Shown here: positions 61,990-64,000 of the stretch, piece after piece | Numbering within the stretch: position 1 is the stretch's first letter | How the letters are laid out: each line of letters begins with the position of its first letter | From: CALCNS01 sp964425745 | GTDB taxonomy: Bacteria > Bacillota > JAAYKD01 | Assembly (NCBI GenBank): GCA_964425745.1 | Contig: CAYRNW010000006.1 | Coordinates: forward strand, 54,943 to 118,942 | Direction of reading: 5' to 3' | Length of the DNA: 64,000 bases | The notes under the pieces: model-generated | Database searches by the model: none | What the model was told of the DNA's origin: nothing | Seen by the model: only the letters and a program-made list of their open reading frames with translations | Program-made: the position numbers and the translations under genes

Positions 61990-63462
61990 TTGGAGATCAC
62001 AATAGGAAAATTCACACTCGAAACTCTTACCTCAGGGATGTATGATCGCCCCAAAGATGTATTCCGCGAGTATATTCAAAATGCCGTTGATTCAATTGAT
62101 ATAGCTGTTTCGGAGAAACAAGTTACCCAGGAAAAGGCCCAGATAGATATCGAAATTGACAAGGAAGGGCGTCGTATTAGGATATCTGACAACGGAACTG
62201 GCATTGGTATAGATAACGCTGTTAAATATCTGTTGGATATAGGACATTCTCCCAAACGGTTCACAAATGCTCGAGGCTTTCGTGGTATTGGGCGTCTAGC
62301 CGGGCTTGCTTATTGCGATAACCTCACTTTCGAGACCTCAGCAGTCGGCGAAGAAAAACGGACAGTAGTTGAATTTGATGCCAAGACTTTATGTGAACGA
62401 ATGCTCAACGAGAGTGTTGATATAGACTTGCTTTCTCTAATATCAGATGTGGTCAAGATAAGAGTCGAGCAGGAAGCGCAAACAAAGCACTACTTCAATG
62501 TTGTTATGACAGGTGTTGAAGATACGGATGATATTTTAGACGTGGACAAGGTTATGCAATACCTTGAACAGGTTGCGCCGGTTGACTTCGTTAAGACTTT
62601 TGGATGGGGCAAAATCATCAAATCAAAGCTGAAGGTTTTGGGATTCTCACCGTCCAGCTACAACATTTTTATGGGTGACGGGAAAACATGCACCCCTGTT
62701 AAGAAAGCATACCGCGACACCGTAATCTCCGACCGTCTCAGAAAACTTGAAGATAACATTTCCGAAATTGAAACCAAGCTGTTCACCTATGACGGGGAGA
62801 CGGTCGCTTACCTTTGGTATGCAAAAACTAGTTTCCATGGTACTTTGCAGGATGAGGCAATGAAAGGAATCCGGGTGAGAAAAGGTAACATCCTCATTGG
62901 GGACAAAACGACTTTAAATCATATTTTTAAAGACGAGAGGTTTAACGGATGGTTGCTCGGAGAACTTCATATCTTGTCAGATAGGTTGATACCCAACGCA
63001 CGGCGAGACGAGATGGAAAAGAACACAGCTTATTCTGCGTTGATTGATGATTTGCGGGCTTGGGCAGATGTTATATCATACGAGATAAGAAAGATTTCTA
63101 ATCAGAGGAGTTCGGACAAGAAGGCTCAACGAATTATAGAGCTAGCCCATAGTAAAACAGTTCCAGACATCGAGGCAACCACCACTATTGTTATACCAGA
63201 GGTAACCCTAATATCGAAAGCCGAAACTGAACAAGTGAACCACACTGAATTGGTGGCGGCTCTTGATATTCTCATTGGCTCCCAGCAACCAAGCACAAAA
63301 TACAAGGCTCTAAATCTACAATCAAACATCACTATTGAACAGAAGAAAGTGTTGGAGCGTGTTTTTGATATTCTCTGCAGGGATGAAAGACAGCAATCTA
63401 ACGCACTCATCACGAAAATTATCAGGGAGTTCGTTCCGAAAACTGTGGCGATTGTAAGGTAA
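61990..63462 (+). CDS. HSP90-like (GHKL) ATPase, second copy
   Basis: A 490-aa paralogue of the 48402 gene, with the same opening (IGKFTLE, LT.GMY), N-box REYIQNAVDSIDIA, DNGTGIGI and GFRGIGRLAGL, and a middle domain (GIRVRKGNILIGDKTTL, IPNARRDEMEKN) parallel to the first copy. The TTG start at 61990 follows GGATGTGAAG. The C-terminal ~110 residues differ most from the first copy. The two ATPases may form a heterodimer or dimerise separately; they bracket the operon. Last intact gene of the system. Confidence 0.9.
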   Translation: MEITIGKFTLETLTSGMYDRPKDVFREYIQNAVDSIDIAVSEKQVTQEKAQIDIEIDKEGRRIRISDNGTGIGIDNAVKYLLDIGHSPKRFTNARGFRGIGRLAGLAYCDNLTFETSAVGEEKRTVVEFDAKTLCERMLNESVDIDLLSLISDVVKIRVEQEAQTKHYFNVVMTGVEDTDDILDVDKVMQYLEQVAPVDFVKTFGWGKIIKSKLKVLGFSPSSYNIFMGDGKTCTPVKKAYRDTVISDRLRKLEDNISEIETKLFTYDGETVAYLWYAKTSFHGTLQDEAMKGIRVRKGNILIGDKTTLNHIFKDERFNGWLLGELHILSDRLIPNARRDEMEKNTAYSALIDDLRAWADVISYEIRKISNQRSSDKKAQRIIELAHSKTVPDIEATTTIVIPEVTLISKAETEQVNHTELVAALDILIGSQQPSTKYKALNLQSNITIEQKKVLERVFDILCRDERQQSNALITKIIREFVPKTVAIVR

Positions 63463-63496
63463 TCTCATGAATTAAGGAATTTTAAGAGTCAAATGC

Positions 63497-63879
63497 ATGG
63501 GCAAAATATTGAGCAAAACAATAATAGAACGACTCGATAAAAATGCTTTTGATTCGTTCTTTCAAAAGCTGATCAATGACCCAAGTTACGGTCGAGATGT
63601 AACACGGGTTAATGATATAGATTATAGAATATTTGACTGTTTACCAGAACGATTTATCTATAGCGTAGATGCTTTTTTCTGTGCTATGAACCCTACTCAA
63701 TTTATCAAAAGTTTGATAAGAGTAATGTTGATTTCAATAGTTTGAGAATCCTAGTATCGAAATATATTACGAATCGAAAATACGAAGGACCATGGATTCC
63801 ACAATACGGTAGTACCCTATATATGATTAACAACTATGATAGTAGTAAGTTGAGTATTTCTGCTGAAGAATTGATGTAA
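63497..63879 (+). pseudogene. Frameshifted hypothetical gene at the operon end
   Basis: An 82-aa frame (MGKILSKTIIERLDKNAFDS to ISIV) shifts at ~63711 into a second frame that continues readable to TAA at 63877 (VDFNSLRILVSKYITNRKY, GPWIPQYGSTLYMINN). The combined product of ~125 residues is not recognised. It follows the second GHKL gene by ~34 bases, so it may have belonged to the operon. The last 120 bases of the window show no gene. Confidence 0.5.
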
Positions 63880-64000
63880 TTATACAACCAAGAATTGGCT
63901 CCTGTCTTGCGGTGAGAAATACACTATCATTTATTACAGAGAGATCTGGAGTGCTACGATAAAAGTAGAGTCTGAACCGCGAGATTATGCTATACTAAAA

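Noticed and set aside
1..64000. CRISPR arrays, rRNA or tRNA genes
   Set aside because: Read for regularly spaced repeats and cloverleaf-like or CCA-ending structures; the only tandem repeats are the four 12-mers in hsdS.

Overview
The window looks like the chromosome of a low-to-mid GC Firmicute, most likely a clostridial lineage. Reasons: strong AGGAGG-type ribosome binding sites, TTG/GTG starts, intrinsic terminators with U-tracts, and a phage gene set (DUF4314, DUF5049, DUF2800, DUF2815, VapE primase, P27 small terminase) typical of clostridial prophages. No rRNA, tRNA or CRISPR array was seen. Almost everything is accessory DNA: a prophage followed by a stacked defence/mobile island.

Region 1 (1-24.4 kb) is a siphovirus-like prophage read right to left. 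Early and replication genes lie at 14-23 kb (sigma-like regulator, RecB-like nuclease, ssDNA-binding protein, family A DNA polymerase, VapE primase/helicase, VRR-NUC, SNF2 helicase). The late switch and packaging genes lie at 10.7-12.4 kb (ArpU/DUF1492-like regulator, HNH, TerS). A SAM synthetase overlaps a ParB-methyltransferase gene, and TerL, portal and prohead protease follow, the last running off the window. Two forward-strand cargo cassettes flank terL: MarR plus an MFS exporter, and a glycosyltransferase-like gene plus a flavin-reductase-like gene. A 315-aa HTH regulator with a consensus promoter and three TTTGAAC operator copies ends the prophage side.

Region 2 (24.6-37.6 kb) holds a type I restriction-modification operon (hsdM, zinc-ribbon gene, hsdS with four ELTA repeats, hsdR). 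It is followed by a compact three-gene operon (PD-(D/E)XK-like nuclease, Ser/Thr kinase, TGT-like TIM barrel) that I flag as a candidate uncharacterised system, then GNAT and VOC genes and decayed DNA.

Region 3 (37.6-47.4 kb) is a recombination scar zone. A truncated serine-recombinase tail and an interrupted full recombinase lie as direct repeats around a module of DUF1232, DegV, a radical SAM enzyme, a radical-SAM-like protein without its cluster cysteines, and a TetR regulator. The full recombinase is split by an IS3-family element. Beyond it is a decayed second copy of the 24-kb HTH regulator.

Region 4 (47.8-63.9 kb) begins with a decayed DUF2326 gene, then a tightly packed nine-gene operon: small HTH, GHKL ATPase, SF1 helicase, beta-helix-like protein, DrmA-like helicase, DrmB-like DUF1998 protein, NERD-SF1 helicase (frameshifted), B12-type radical SAM protein, and a second GHKL ATPase paralogous to the first. 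It shares the DrmA/DrmB core with DISARM but lacks a recognisable DrmC or methyltransferase and adds at least five other components. This is the best candidate for an undescribed defence system in the window.
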